Positions 34,681 through 44,353 of a stretch of 47,124 bases of DNA are shown one piece after another. Numbering within the stretch: the first letter of the stretch is position 1; every line of letters begins with the position of its first letter. The translations under genes and the position numbers were made by a program. The notes under the pieces were generated by a model, which searched no databases, was not told the origin of the DNA, and saw only the letters and a program-made list of their open reading frames with translations. The stretch is from Leptolyngbyaceae cyanobacterium C42_A2020_001 (GTDB lineage: Bacteria; Cyanobacteriota; Cyanobacteriia; Leptolyngbyales; Leptolyngbyaceae): NCBI GenBank assembly GCA_015272515.1, contig JACYLN010000063.1, forward strand, positions 1 to 47,124, in the 5' to 3' direction.

Positions 34681-36216
34681 ATGACCTCGTTCCCCAAGCC
34701 ATTGAAACACCCCTCTACCTGGTTTAGAGTCAGCCTAATCGGACTGCTACTCTTCTCGCTGGGGCTGCGATTTTGGGGACTTGATCGCTTCAACACCCTG
34801 GTGTTTGATGAGGTGTACTACGCCAAATTTGCCCATAACTACCTAAGCCAAACGCCATTCTTTGATGGGCACCCACCGTTGAGCAAATACATCATTGCTG
34901 TCGGGATGTGGTTGGGAAACCAGATGCCATTTGGGCAAGAAGCCAAGAACGGGCTAACAGGTGGGCTGTACGCTCCCTGGAGTTATCGGTGGGTCAATGC
35001 ACTGGTGGGCGGGTTCATTCCGTTGGTGACGGCAGGCATCGCTTACCAACTGTTGCAGCGGCGGAGCTATGCCCTGATGGCGGGAGTGTTTGCAGCGCTA
35101 GATGGGTTGTTTTTGGTGGAATCGCGCTACGCCTTGAACAACGTATATCTGGTAATTTTGGGGTTGCTGGGCTGGTGGTGCTTGCTGCTGGCGCTAGGTA
35201 GCCGGGGAGTAAATCGCGCTGCCTGGTTAATGTTATCGGGGATGGGCTTTGGTGCTTCCGTTGCGATTAAGTGGAACGGGCTGTGGTTTTTGTTGGGTGC
35301 TTACGGGCTGTGGGTTGTGGCGCAGGGGATTCATTGGCTTCAGCGCCGCGATCGCCGCCTGCATCAAGATTTTCTACTGGCAGAGCAAGATAGTTCTGAG
35401 TTGCCAAGCCCTCTACAAAAGCTGTTTCAGTTGCGCTGGTGGCAGATGGGCGGTTATTTGGGAGTCATGCCCTTTCTCACCTATGCCATTACCTGGGTTC
35501 CCCATCTGCGCTTGAACGCTAAGAATGGGTTTTGGCAGGACTTTTGGGCATTGCAGGGCGAAATTTTGAGCTACCACAACCGCGTGGGGAGTGGACCTGA
35601 TGTTCATCCCTACTGCTCAAACTGGTATAGCTGGCTGGTGATGTGGCGACCTGTGGCGTACTTTTACCGGGTTACAGGCAAAGACGACCCAATTCCGTCT
35701 GAGCAAGTGTTGCCGCCGACCAGCGCAGAGAAAGTAATTTATGACGTTCATGCAACGGGCAATCCCTTTCTTTGGTGGTTTTCGACGATCACGATCGCGA
35801 TTGTTCTGGTACTGGCACTGGGACTGGTTGTTCGCCTGGTGATGCAACAGCGTCAACCTGTAACTGATGGGAATTACAGCTTGTTTTCGGGGGTTACCTG
35901 GGGCTTAGTTCCCATTGAGCAATGGTTAGTATTGTTTCTGGCAATGAATTATCTGGCGAATTTGCTGCCCTGGGTACGGGTGACCCGCTGCATCTTTTTG
36001 TATCACTACATGGGCGCATCGGTGTTTGCGAGTATGGCACTGGCGTGGTTGGTAGACCGTTGGTTGAGGAGCGATCGCACTTACCTGCGCTACACGAGCA
36101 TTGTCGTTATCCTGCTGGCAGGCGTGGCGTTTATTTTTTGGTTACCAATCTACCTGGGTTTGCCGCTGCCACCTGCAGAATTTCAACTCCGCATCTGGCT
36201 GCGTTCATGGGTGTAA
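34681..36216 (+). CDS. GT39-type (PMT family) glycosyltransferase
   Basis: 511 residues with about 10 predicted membrane helices. It resembles bacterial protein O-mannosyltransferases: FDEVYYAKFAHNYL (catalytic-loop Asp43-Glu44), then FFDGHPPLSKYII, and a loop with SYHNRVGSGPDVHPYCSNWYSW matching the PMT extracytoplasmic region (given in parts of the family signature). It transfers a sugar from polyprenyl phosphate to Ser/Thr of exported proteins. The GT2-GtrA protein at 18851-20110 could make its donor, and lepB next door processes exported proteins, but these links are inference. ATG 34681. Its last 34 bases overlap trmB on the other strand. Confidence 0.9.
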   Translation: MTSFPKPLKHPSTWFRVSLIGLLLFSLGLRFWGLDRFNTLVFDEVYYAKFAHNYLSQTPFFDGHPPLSKYIIAVGMWLGNQMPFGQEAKNGLTGGLYAPWSYRWVNALVGGFIPLVTAGIAYQLLQRRSYALMAGVFAALDGLFLVESRYALNNVYLVILGLLGWWCLLLALGSRGVNRAAWLMLSGMGFGASVAIKWNGLWFLLGAYGLWVVAQGIHWLQRRDRRLHQDFLLAEQDSSELPSPLQKLFQLRWWQMGGYLGVMPFLTYAITWVPHLRLNAKNGFWQDFWALQGEILSYHNRVGSGPDVHPYCSNWYSWLVMWRPVAYFYRVTGKDDPIPSEQVLPPTSAEKVIYDVHATGNPFLWWFSTITIAIVLVLALGLVVRLVMQQRQPVTDGNYSLFSGVTWGLVPIEQWLVLFLAMNYLANLLPWVRVTRCIFLYHYMGASVFASMALAWLVDRWLRSDRTYLRYTSIVVILLAGVAFIFWLPIYLGLPLPPAEFQLRIWLRSWV

Positions 36217-36833
36217 ATGGCACGATACACCGGGTCATGAAACGACAAAACTAGTAACTCACGCTCTGTTTGGACAGGCATGGGATTGTTGGGAAGCCAA
36301 TCAGCATGTTGACGAACAAAGGCAGGATGTTCATCGAAGCGATCGCGCATTTCCAGCGCCACCTCTTCCACATCGGACTGCACAAACACCGTGCCGCCAT
36401 CGACCAAAAACGTTGCCAGGTCTGTCACCAATTCTGGCTGCACTACTCGCCGTTTCTGATGCCGTCGCTTAAACCAGGGATCAGGAAACTGAATCGTCAC
36501 GGTATGCAAAACGCTTTGAGGCAGGGAACTCAGCAGCGGACGCAAAGAGTTATTCGCGTTGCAGAACAAGTAATGCAAATTGGTCAGGCTTAATTCCCTG
36601 CGCCAGTCGTTTGCTTGCTCCACCAGCGGCTCGCGAATTTCCAGTCCCAAATAATTCCAATTGGGCTGCTGCTGCGCCATCTCCAGCAAAAACCGCCCCT
36701 TGCCGCAGCCAATGTCCAGATGCAGCGGGCGAGTCAGGTCAGCATAAATGGTTTGCCAATCGGGCGGGGCGATGGCAACTTGATACTTTTTGCTCAGGGG
36801 GTTGACGTGTTCTCGAACACGAACAATAGGCAA
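36183..36833 (-). CDS. trmB: tRNA (guanine-N7-)-methyltransferase
   Basis: 216 residues. It methylates G46 of tRNA variable loops. TTG 36833 is chosen as start: AGAGG lies seven bases upstream, and LPIVRVREHVNPLSKKYQ matches the usual N-terminus of cyanobacterial TrmB; the frame continues to a GTG at 36896 over a palindromic repeat. The SAM site is LDIGCGKGRFLLEMA and the tRNA/catalytic motif is IQFPDPWFKRRHQKRRV, the TrmB hallmark, with TERELLVLSF near the end. The gene ends inside the convergent mannosyltransferase gene (34-base overlap). Confidence 0.94.
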   Translation of the reverse strand: MPIVRVREHVNPLSKKYQVAIAPPDWQTIYADLTRPLHLDIGCGKGRFLLEMAQQQPNWNYLGLEIREPLVEQANDWRRELSLTNLHYLFCNANNSLRPLLSSLPQSVLHTVTIQFPDPWFKRRHQKRRVVQPELVTDLATFLVDGGTVFVQSDVEEVALEMRDRFDEHPAFVRQHADWLPNNPMPVQTERELLVLSFHDPVYRAIYTHERSQMRS

Positions 36834-36879
36834 GGCTGAACCTCTAAAACAAATAGATTTGAATATTCCCGGTACGGCG

Positions 36880-36919
36880 GGTTTAGCATCTTCCACTACG
36901 GGCTTAGCGTTGCTAAACC
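36880..36919 (-). repeat. Palindromic hairpin between the secreted protein gene and trmB
   Basis: GGTTTAGCA (36880-36888) pairs with TGCTAAACC (36911-36919) around a 22-base loop that itself contains GGCTTAGCG. It lies just beyond the stop of the 36921-37517 gene in its direction of transcription and 47 bases before the trmB start. It could act as a partial terminator or attenuator, or be one of the short mobile palindromes of cyanobacteria. Confidence 0.45.
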
Positions 36920-36920
36920 G

Positions 36921-37517
36921 CTACTGCAACTTGAACGATTCCAAAAACCGCTCTATATCTTTGCCAAACGCCGACTCTTCCGCCACAGGCACCTCGGCAA
37001 CCACCTGATATACACGCTGCTTCACCAGATAGGCTCGATGCCGCACGATGGATTTGGTTGGGCTTTCAAGTTTAAATTCTCGTCCAGGGTGACTGTCCAG
37101 GCTGATTACTTTTTCACTCAGTACTTTGACCCGCTCATCGCCTGTCAACCCGCTGGCGATCGCCTCTAATAACAGCGCTGGAGGCATCCCGGCTGCCCCT
37201 TCTGGCAAATCAACATAAGACACCGTGTAGCTTACCTTACCGCCATTGACGCTGCTGCTGTAGAAATAGGTGTTCATATCACCTGCTGGCGTGTTGAGCG
37301 TTTGGGTGCGCTCGGTGGGTTGCCCTGGCATTGTTACCGTAAAGCCACCCTTAGCTGGTGTAAAAGCTTGCCACTGGGAGACGGTAGATTGTGCCGGGGT
37401 GGATGACGGCGCAGGTTGCGATGTTTGAGCTAGGGCAGGCGGTGGAGCACCTCCTGCAAACAAGAAACTTCCCAACAGTACAGAGACACAGGCTTTAGCA
37501 GTCGGTTGAATATTCAT
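36921..37517 (-). CDS. Secreted protein with GFTVTMPG-type domain
   Basis: 198 residues from ATG 37517 (MNIQPTAKA). A signal peptide (hydrophobic SVLLGSFLFAGG, cleavage near PALAQ) is followed by a Pro/Ser/Thr/Gln linker, then one compact domain beginning FTPAKGGFTVTMPGQPTERTQ. The GF.V.MPG.P start occurs in many exported or periplasmic proteins of unknown function that I have seen in cyanobacteria. The domain ends KDIERFLESFKLQ, the expected terminal helix. No catalytic residues can be named. Confidence 0.75.
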   Translation of the reverse strand: MNIQPTAKACVSVLLGSFLFAGGAPPPALAQTSQPAPSSTPAQSTVSQWQAFTPAKGGFTVTMPGQPTERTQTLNTPAGDMNTYFYSSSVNGGKVSYTVSYVDLPEGAAGMPPALLLEAIASGLTGDERVKVLSEKVISLDSHPGREFKLESPTKSIVRHRAYLVKQRVYQVVAEVPVAEESAFGKDIERFLESFKLQ

Positions 37518-37658
37518 ACACAGTTTTAATGATCTGGAGCACGAGCATTGATGGCACAAGATGGTTTTCCATCCTAACTCTTATTGCTTGTCGTTCTCCA
37601 TTACGGAATGGTTCCAGTTCCAGTTCGCCCTTTTTCCAGTTCACGATACATTGGAGTC

Positions 37659-38765
37659 ATGAACCTGGATTTTCGTTTTGCGATTATTAGCGACCTCCAC
37701 ATCGCGCTACCTCACACCGTTTGGGATCATCCTAATCGCATTCATTGGGTTGAAATCAGCATTCCAGCGTTAGAGGTAATTCTAGAACGGTTGAGCCAGT
37801 TGCCGCTCGACTTTTTGCTGCTGCCTGGCGATCTGACTCAGCACGGAGAGCCAGAGAACCACGCCTGGTTAGCCGGTCGCTTAACCAAACTTCCCTATCC
37901 CGCGTTTGTGATTCCGGGAAATCATGACTTGCCGCAAACACTGGGAGAGACGGCCGCGATCGCGCCTGGTGACTTTTCTCGCCTCTACCGAGCGTTTGGC
38001 TATAACGATTCTCACCAGCTTTATTACACTCAACAGGTGTTGCCCGGTGTTCGCTTGATTGGGCTTAACTCCATCGGGTTTGATAGCGCAGGCAATCAGG
38101 TAGGGCGAGTAGACGACACGCAACTGCAATGGCTGAAAACCGTTTTGGCAGAATCCTCCCATGACCTAAACCTGGTGATGATTCACCACAACATTGTGGA
38201 ACACCTTCCCAATCAGGCAAAGCACCCATTGGCAAAACGTTATCTATTAGAAAATGCAGCAGAATTATGTACCGTGTTGCAGCAGGGCGGTGTCCAACTC
38301 GTTTTTACCGGGCATCTGCATATTCAAGATATCGCTTTTAGCCACGGGTTATATGACATTACCACTGGGTCGTTGATTAGCTATCCCCATCCTTACCGAC
38401 TACTGCACTATTTCACCAATCAACAACATTGGCTCACGATTGCCTCTGAGCGGGTGGAGGCGGTTCCTGGATGGACAAGACTACAGCAGCGATCGCGCCG
38501 TTATCTGGAACGGCGATCGCCTCTCTTTCTAAGGCAACTGCTGACCCATCCGCCACTCAATCTGTCCCCGGCCGAAGCCGAAGCCCTGATTCCCGACCTC
38601 CGCAACTTTTGGTCTGCGATCGCCAGCGGTGACGCGATTTTTCACTTTCCTCACTTTCCCACAGCGATTCGCCAGTATTTTGAGCAATACAGCGCTCTAA
38701 ACCAGGAAGGACAACCACAGTTGATCGATAACCACACAACCTTATTGTTGAAGAATCATCAATGA
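37659..38765 (+). CDS. Metallophosphoesterase
   Basis: 368 residues from ATG 37659 (MNLDFRFAIISDLHI); an in-frame extension to 37584 is unlikely. The calcineurin-like dinuclear metal site is complete: SDLHI (D12, H14), PGDLTQHGE, PGNHD, MIHHN, and FTGHLHIQD. Closest in style to the cAMP phosphodiesterase (CpdA/Icc)-like group; this is suggestive because a class III nucleotide cyclase is encoded in the same window, but substrate cannot be assigned. The C-terminal 100 residues (SRRYLERRSPLFLRQLL...) are an extra helical part. Divergent from the secreted-protein gene, with 141 bases between starts. Confidence 0.9.
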   Translation: MNLDFRFAIISDLHIALPHTVWDHPNRIHWVEISIPALEVILERLSQLPLDFLLLPGDLTQHGEPENHAWLAGRLTKLPYPAFVIPGNHDLPQTLGETAAIAPGDFSRLYRAFGYNDSHQLYYTQQVLPGVRLIGLNSIGFDSAGNQVGRVDDTQLQWLKTVLAESSHDLNLVMIHHNIVEHLPNQAKHPLAKRYLLENAAELCTVLQQGGVQLVFTGHLHIQDIAFSHGLYDITTGSLISYPHPYRLLHYFTNQQHWLTIASERVEAVPGWTRLQQRSRRYLERRSPLFLRQLLTHPPLNLSPAEAEALIPDLRNFWSAIASGDAIFHFPHFPTAIRQYFEQYSALNQEGQPQLIDNHTTLLLKNHQ

Positions 38766-39125
38766 CTCCTGGATTATACTGGCAGTCCCAATGTCTTGCA
38801 GAATTGGTTAACTTGCCACCACGCAACAACGTATGACCATTACCTTGAAAATGCTGCCGCTTTAGTGATGGATCAAGGCAACTACCGGGAAGTAGGTGGC
38901 CATCAGGGTGATTACCGGGGCATCTCTTCCACCTTTTCCGACTTCGCCCTAACTGCAAATCAAATTTTTGCCGCCACTTAACTTGATCAGTATAAGTAGG
39001 CTTGAACTCATAGTATTAAGATATTCCTCCCTGAAATTTGGGAGAACTATTGATATGAGCAGCAAGTTTGATCGGCAGCACAGTCAAAGCTAAACGGGTA
39101 ACCATGCAGCTCCTAACCAACCCTG
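38766..39125. other. Spacer after the metallophosphoesterase gene
   Basis: 360 bases between the convergent metallophosphoesterase and transglycosylase genes. CTCCC and GGGAG (about 39031-39048) form a small hairpin with loop TGAAATTT. Frames on either strand here have no ribosome site or family resemblance, and nothing else is recognised. Confidence 0.5.
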
Positions 39126-41306
39126 TTACTGAATCGTAGGGTGGGCTTTGGAAACCTGAGCCAGTTTTTGAGAAATCTCAGGATTGTAGAGACGCAGATA
39201 GTTCCAGTAGTTGCCAAAGACGGATTTCACATAGCCGCGGGTTTCATCGTAAGGAATGGTTTCGACAAAGCGATCGGCATCTCCCACGCCTTTCTTCGCC
39301 ACCCACTCGCCCACAGCACCGGGGCCAGCATTGTAGCTAGCAACCGCCAGCATGGAGTTATTGGCGTATTCTTCGTGGGTGTAGTCCAGATACCAGGTAC
39401 CCAACTTGATATTGTCTTCTGGATTAGTCAAATCAAACTCTTTAATTTTGATTTGTTTGGCAATCCATTCACCTGTCTCAGGCATCACCTGCATTAAGCC
39501 TTTGGCTCCGGCCGATGAGGTAATTTCTGGCATAAAGCGCGACTCTTGCCGAATCAGCGCTGTCACCAGTAACGGATTCAGTTGGCGTTCCTGCGACCAG
39601 GATTCGATCGACTCCAGGTAAGGGAAAGGATAGAGTGCATACCAGTAGCCGAGTTGTTGTTTCAGAGACTTGTATTCTTCTCGCTCCTCCGGTTTTTCGC
39701 GCTCACTCAGGTACGACACCATAAAGATCCCATCCAGGTTGTCGCCTACGCCGAGCCGCATCACACCATCAGTAAATTGTTCAGCAACGGTGGGCTGCAT
39801 TTGGTTACGGAATTCCACCTGCCACAAACTCCAGGCATCCTGGTCTTGCCCCAGTTGGTAAAGTTCACGCAGAGCTTCGGAACCTGCCGGAATGGGTGGG
39901 CGAGCGGAGGGACGCGCTACTTTAGGATCCAGTTGGCGAACAGAGTTGAAATCGCCTACATCCCACCCCAGCATGGATGCCGATCGCCAGGCGTAATAGG
40001 ATTCTGGATAGTGCTTCAGCACATACTCAAAGGCATTTTTGGCATCGTTGTGTTTGCCCAGTTGGGTTGCCCACTTGCCCACCCAAAACGCCGCTTCTGG
40101 TGCGTACTCACTGTCAGAGTTTTCTTTGATAATGGGGGCTGCCCATTTCCACGCAGTTTGAATATCTCCCGCTTCTGCCTGGGCTTGCGCCAGCTCCCAG
40201 CGCAACTGGGCAGCGGCTTCGGAGTTACTAAATTGAGTCAGCAGAAGTTGGCGCGTTTGGGCAGCAGCCTGCTTGCTGTTGAGTTCATCCAGCAGTTTCG
40301 ATTTTTCCAACAACGCTTCGCCTGCGCGATTGGGGAAGCGAGTAATTACCTGATCCAGGTAGGCGATCGCTTGCCGTTGCTCCACCAGCTTCGACAAACG
40401 AATCAATGCCAAACTGGTTTCCTGAGCATCATCCGGGAAAGCATTCACCATCCGAACATACGCCTGAGTTGCGCCTGATTTTCCACCCAGTTGCAAGCCT
40501 CGCGCCGTGCGATAAGCATTGCGGGCAGTGAAAGGCGCTTTGGAGTAAGCAATCCCCGCTTTGCCATATTCTGTTTTTTCCCAATAGCCAAAGGCGATCG
40601 CTTCCCAATCTTCTGGCGATAGTTGATTGGCAAACTTCTCCGTGAGTTGATCCAGCACGCTCAGGTAATTGTCTAAATGCAGCCCATGTCGCGCGATCAG
40701 CTTCAACATCTCTGGCTGGTTGAGGTTTTGCTTCAACCGTTGCTGGGCAATCTCCAAACTGCGAGGATGGGACGGAAACTGAGCGATCGCCTGATCCCAA
40801 TAACGCGGCTCGGCTTTACCCAATGCATACAGGGCTTCTGCGGTGACAGGCTCTTTCGCGTGTTGTTTCAGCACTTCCTGGCGCGTTGCCAACGCTTTTG
40901 CTGTATTGCCTGCCTGATCGTATGCCTGCGCCCGCTTCAACAAAATATGACCCGCCAAAACTGGGTAATCTGCTTCTAACCCATTTAATTGCTCCAGCGC
41001 TTTGCCACCTTGACCCTGTTGCAACAGTTCCGTTGCCAACAAATAACGAGCACGGCTGCGCTCTAAACTTTGGGGGCTTTTGGCGATCGCTGTTAACTTT
41101 TCCGTCCGTTTCTCCGGTGCCAGCGACTTCAAAATGTTGACATCGTTGACTTGAACCGTTCCCCCCTGCAACTCGTCGCCCGACCCAATGAACGAACCTT
41201 TTGGTTGCGGACGCAAGATTACACCTGCGATCGCCGCCCCAACAAACAAGGCACCCATCGTTCCACCAGCGATTTGATAAGCGCGCTTTCGTCCAATCTT
41301 AGGCAT
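39126..41306 (-). CDS. Lytic murein transglycosylase with tetratricopeptide-like repeats
   Basis: 726 residues from ATG 41306 (MPKIGRKRAYQIAGG), just before a single N-terminal membrane helix (TMGALFVGAAIAGVIL); the frame reaches 41585, overlapping the divergent pepA start, so the longer form is rejected. Residues about 55-520 are helical TPR-like repeats (e.g. RSRARYLLATELLQQGQGGKA). The C-terminal SLT domain starts near PLLVTALIRQESRF, with the catalytic Glu in RQESRF, then SSAGAKGLMQVMPETGEWIA and AVASYNAGPGAVGEW. It cleaves peptidoglycan glycosidic bonds with anhydro-product formation, like Slt70, and is held in the membrane on the periplasmic side. Confidence 0.92.
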   Translation of the reverse strand: MPKIGRKRAYQIAGGTMGALFVGAAIAGVILRPQPKGSFIGSGDELQGGTVQVNDVNILKSLAPEKRTEKLTAIAKSPQSLERSRARYLLATELLQQGQGGKALEQLNGLEADYPVLAGHILLKRAQAYDQAGNTAKALATRQEVLKQHAKEPVTAEALYALGKAEPRYWDQAIAQFPSHPRSLEIAQQRLKQNLNQPEMLKLIARHGLHLDNYLSVLDQLTEKFANQLSPEDWEAIAFGYWEKTEYGKAGIAYSKAPFTARNAYRTARGLQLGGKSGATQAYVRMVNAFPDDAQETSLALIRLSKLVEQRQAIAYLDQVITRFPNRAGEALLEKSKLLDELNSKQAAAQTRQLLLTQFSNSEAAAQLRWELAQAQAEAGDIQTAWKWAAPIIKENSDSEYAPEAAFWVGKWATQLGKHNDAKNAFEYVLKHYPESYYAWRSASMLGWDVGDFNSVRQLDPKVARPSARPPIPAGSEALRELYQLGQDQDAWSLWQVEFRNQMQPTVAEQFTDGVMRLGVGDNLDGIFMVSYLSEREKPEEREEYKSLKQQLGYWYALYPFPYLESIESWSQERQLNPLLVTALIRQESRFMPEITSSAGAKGLMQVMPETGEWIAKQIKIKEFDLTNPEDNIKLGTWYLDYTHEEYANNSMLAVASYNAGPGAVGEWVAKKGVGDADRFVETIPYDETRGYVKSVFGNYWNYLRLYNPEISQKLAQVSKAHPTIQ

Positions 41307-41457
41307 AGATCTACATCTAAAGGAGGAAGCTTTTTGTGAATCTAACATCTTTTCCAGAAAGTGAACGAAAGATAATGCCATTTCCCACAACTCTCCGCTC
41401 TGGTTTTTTGATCGATACTGGAAGTGAGTAAACCGGAAAATTTTGAGGATAGTTTGG

Positions 41458-42936
41458 ATGGACTTGCGAGTGACAGATACCTCCTGCCTGGAATGGTCTG
41501 GCGATGCGCTGGCAGTGGGGTTGTTTGAAGACCAGGTAGAGTTGACGGGCGAGTTGGCATCGTTGGATGAAAAGCTGTCTGGCACGATTCAAGAACTGAT
41601 CACAGAAGTTGAGTTCAAGGGCAAGGCAGGCAGCAGCGCCTCAACTCGCGTGGGAGGGGGTAGCAGCATTCGCAAGATCATCCTCGTGGGTTTGGGCAAA
41701 CCGGAGGAGTTGAAGTTGGAAGGTTTGCGCCAGGCTGGAGCCGCGATCGCCAAGATAGCAAAAAAGGAAAAAGCAAAAACGTTGGGGATTAGCCTTCCTC
41801 TATGTAATGAGGATGCGGCAGCGAGTGCTCAGGCGATCGCGGAAGGGATAGAACTGGCATTGCATCAAGATACTCGCTTCAAATCAGACCCGGACGATAA
41901 GGGCGCAAAACTAGAAACCGTTGAATTGCTGGGTTTAGGGGGACAGGATGCCGCCATTACTCGCGCTCGCCAGTTGTGCTCTGGCGTGATTTTGGCACGA
42001 GAGTTAGTTGCCGCCCCCGCTAATATTGTGACTCCCATTACGCTGGCAGAAACCGCTCTGGCGATCGCTAACGAGTATGGGCTAGACGTGCAAATTTTGG
42101 AGCGAGACGAGTGCGAAAAGCTGGGGATGGGGGCTTTTTTGGGAGTGGCGCAAGCCTCCGATTTGCCACCCAAATTCATCCACCTTACCTATCGACCCGC
42201 AGGCACTCCCCGTCGCAAACTGGCAATCATCGGCAAAGGGCTGACGTTTGACTCCGGTGGCTTGAACATCAAACCATCCGGCAGTGGCATTGAAATGATG
42301 AAAACCGATATGGGCGGAGCCGCTGCCACGTTGGGCGCTGCCAAAGCGATCGCTCAACTCAAACCTGCTGATGTGGAGGTTCATTTCATCAGCGCCGCTA
42401 CCGAAAACATGATCAGCGGACACGCTATGCACCCCGGCGATATTCTTACAGCCTCCAATGGCAAGACGATAGAGATCAACAATACCGATGCGGAAGGTCG
42501 CCTCACCCTGGCAGATGCCCTGGTGTTTGCTGAAAAGTTGGGTGTGGATGCGATCGTCGATCTGGCAACGCTGACTGGAGCCTGCGTCATTGCCCTGGGT
42601 GACGACATCGCCGGATTGTGGAGTCCGAATGATGATTTAGCAGCGGAACTGGTAACAGCAGCAGACAAGGCAGGGGAAAAGCTGTGGAAAATGCCAATGG
42701 AAGAAAAATACTTCGATGGCATGAAGTCAGTGGTGGCAGACATGAAAAATACCGGACCTCGTCCCGGTGGTGCCATTACCGCAGCCCTGTTCCTGAAGCA
42801 GTTTGTGAATGATACTGCCTGGGCACACCTGGATATTGCTGGTCCCGTTTGGGCAGATAAGGAAAACAGCTACAACAGTGTTGGCGCAACCGGATTTGGA
42901 GTCCGAACGTTGGTGAGCTGGGTGTTTGCAGCGTAA
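41458..42936 (+). CDS. pepA: Leucyl aminopeptidase
   Basis: 492 residues from ATG 41458, with GAGGAT about seven bases upstream. M17 family, two-metal exopeptidase that removes N-terminal amino acids; homologues also act in site-specific recombination or regulation. The C-terminal catalytic domain has [16 protein letters not shown] (about 259, Lys and Asp metal ligands), [11 protein letters not shown], and the family signature [14 protein letters not shown] (about 341). The N-terminal macro-like domain starts [19 protein letters not shown]. Full length and no missing residues. Divergent from the transglycosylase gene, with 151 bases between starts. Confidence 0.96.
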   Translation: MDLRVTDTSCLEWSGDALAVGLFEDQVELTGELASLDEKLSGTIQELITEVEFKGKAGSSASTRVGGGSSIRKIILVGLGKPEELKLEGLRQAGAAIAKIAKKEKAKTLGISLPLCNEDAAASAQAIAEGIELALHQDTRFKSDPDDKGAKLETVELLGLGGQDAAITRARQLCSGVILARELVAAPANIVTPITLAETALAIANEYGLDVQILERDECEKLGMGAFLGVAQASDLPPKFIHLTYRPAGTPRRKLAIIGKGLTFDSGGLNIKPSGSGIEMMKTDMGGAAATLGAAKAIAQLKPADVEVHFISAATENMISGHAMHPGDILTASNGKTIEINNTDAEGRLTLADALVFAEKLGVDAIVDLATLTGACVIALGDDIAGLWSPNDDLAAELVTAADKAGEKLWKMPMEEKYFDGMKSVVADMKNTGPRPGGAITAALFLKQFVNDTAWAHLDIAGPVWADKENSYNSVGATGFGVRTLVSWVFAA

Positions 42937-42947
42937 TGGGTTGAAGA

Positions 42948-42985
42948 CAAACGAGCGATCGCAACTCAGCGCGATCGCTCGTTTG
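42948..42985. terminator. Bidirectional hairpin between pepA and a GT2 gene
   Basis: CAAACGAGCGATCGC (42948-42962) and GCGATCGCTCGTTTG (42971-42985) form a perfect 15-bp stem with the 8-base loop AACTCAGC. Both arms contain a HIP1 palindrome, so the stem is built from two HIP1 sites. It sits between two convergent genes and is likely to end both transcripts, although neither side has a long T-run. Confidence 0.6.
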
Positions 42986-43004
42986 CAAGCCTCTACTCAA
43001 GCGA

Positions 43005-44102
43005 CTACGCAATCAGACGGTTTTGTTCCAAAAATTCCCGCTGAAACTGCACATACCAGTCTGCCAATTCGGTTTCAGACAAAGAAAACAACTTGTGAGA
43101 GTAGCGATTGGCAACCACCATGCCTCTAGCTTGGGGTAACGACCAGCGACGGCTTAACAGATCTTTGAGTAACTCCGCCACAATCCGACGCATCATCAAG
43201 CGGTAGTACAAGCCTTTAACCCGCCTCAAATTAGGAGCATTTTTGCGAATGCATAACGCTTGATTCAATGCCGATAACACGGAGATTTTGAACCGAGACA
43301 AACGCCCGCCTGCACTTTGGTAGTGATGCAGTTTAGCATCCAGTGCCATCAGCAAGCAGCCATGACGTGAGACACGATAACTTGCATCCAAATCTTCTCC
43401 AGCAGAGTAATAGCGTAGCAATGGCTCAAAGGTTTCTTTCGCAATGACTTCCCGACGAAAGGTCATGCGGTAGCCCTGAAATAGTTCGACTTGCCAAATA
43501 TTGAGATTCGCCAGAGAAGACGGAATAGGATGAGCCGGAAAGTCGCCATCGTAAGGCAAAAACAGCTTTTTGGCATCCATCAGGAACACTTGCTTCCAGA
43601 GCCAGTGCATCATCCCCGACAACAAACTCTGCTTCGTCGTGAAGTTCTCGGAGGCTGCCCCTGTTTGCTTGCGGTTGCCTGCGATCGCGACATCCATCGG
43701 TGGCTGGTCTACGGCGGCTGCCTGCACACCCGCGATCGCGCCTTCCGTATCTGCCTCATATACCCGCATGATCTCTTCAGCACAGGTGGGATACATCAGA
43801 GAGTCATCATCAATCAGAAATAGAACATCAGCCGTTGCTAAACGGATTCCTTGATTGCGCTGAAGGCAGATAGAGCGCTGCTCAGCCGCTTCGTAAATCC
43901 ACCGAATTTCAGGCGCTTTGACCGCAATTTCGCCCATCACCTGGTTACGCGTATCCTGCCAGTGATCGCTGGCATCTACCACAATAATTTCAACGGGAGG
44001 GCGGCTTTGCTGAATTGCCAGTTCTAAGCAAAGGGGCAGCACTTTCTCACGGTTATACGTAGAAATCACTAAACCCCAGGTAAGATTTTTACAAACAGTC
44101 AT
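43005..44102 (-). CDS. Family 2 glycosyltransferase
   Basis: 365 residues. GT-A fold enzyme: GLVISTYNREKVLPLCL at the N-terminus, VEIIVVDASD, and ATADVLFLIDDDSLMYP with the metal-binding DxD. It is cytoplasmic, with no clear membrane segment. GEDLDASYRVSRHG is the usual acceptor-side (E/D)DxD segment. The C-terminal 100 residues are basic and helical. It probably transfers a sugar to a lipid or polysaccharide acceptor; donor and acceptor are unknown. ATG 44102. It stands alone, with convergent pepA downstream and a small membrane-protein gene upstream on the same strand. Confidence 0.88.
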   Translation of the reverse strand: MTVCKNLTWGLVISTYNREKVLPLCLELAIQQSRPPVEIIVVDASDHWQDTRNQVMGEIAVKAPEIRWIYEAAEQRSICLQRNQGIRLATADVLFLIDDDSLMYPTCAEEIMRVYEADTEGAIAGVQAAAVDQPPMDVAIAGNRKQTGAASENFTTKQSLLSGMMHWLWKQVFLMDAKKLFLPYDGDFPAHPIPSSLANLNIWQVELFQGYRMTFRREVIAKETFEPLLRYYSAGEDLDASYRVSRHGCLLMALDAKLHHYQSAGGRLSRFKISVLSALNQALCIRKNAPNLRRVKGLYYRLMMRRIVAELLKDLLSRRWSLPQARGMVVANRYSHKLFSLSETELADWYVQFQREFLEQNRLIA

Positions 44103-44353
44103 CCAAAATCTCCCTATCTATTGTGACCGAGCGACTCTCAGAACTCTCAGCCGTTCGCGATCGCCATGGATGGGCTTAGTGTTGACAGTTCTTTAACAAA
44201 AATCACTATGGGTTACAAAAGATTCCAAATATTTTCTCGCAAGCCAAATACAGGTGCCAAAAAACACACTTCCTATTTTGAACTTGGGATAACAGAGAGC
44301 ACAGCGGGAGCAAGATAGAAGGGATGTCTCACCAGTGAGTGAATCCCCAAGCC

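Noticed and set aside
38796-38981. 61-codon frame after the metallophosphoesterase gene
   Set aside because: No family resemblance or ribosome site; opposite-strand frames over the same bases are equally long.
39582-40478. 298-codon frame on the plus strand
   Set aside because: Lies wholly antisense to the transglycosylase gene, has no domain resemblance, and its composition is that of a reverse-complemented coding strand.
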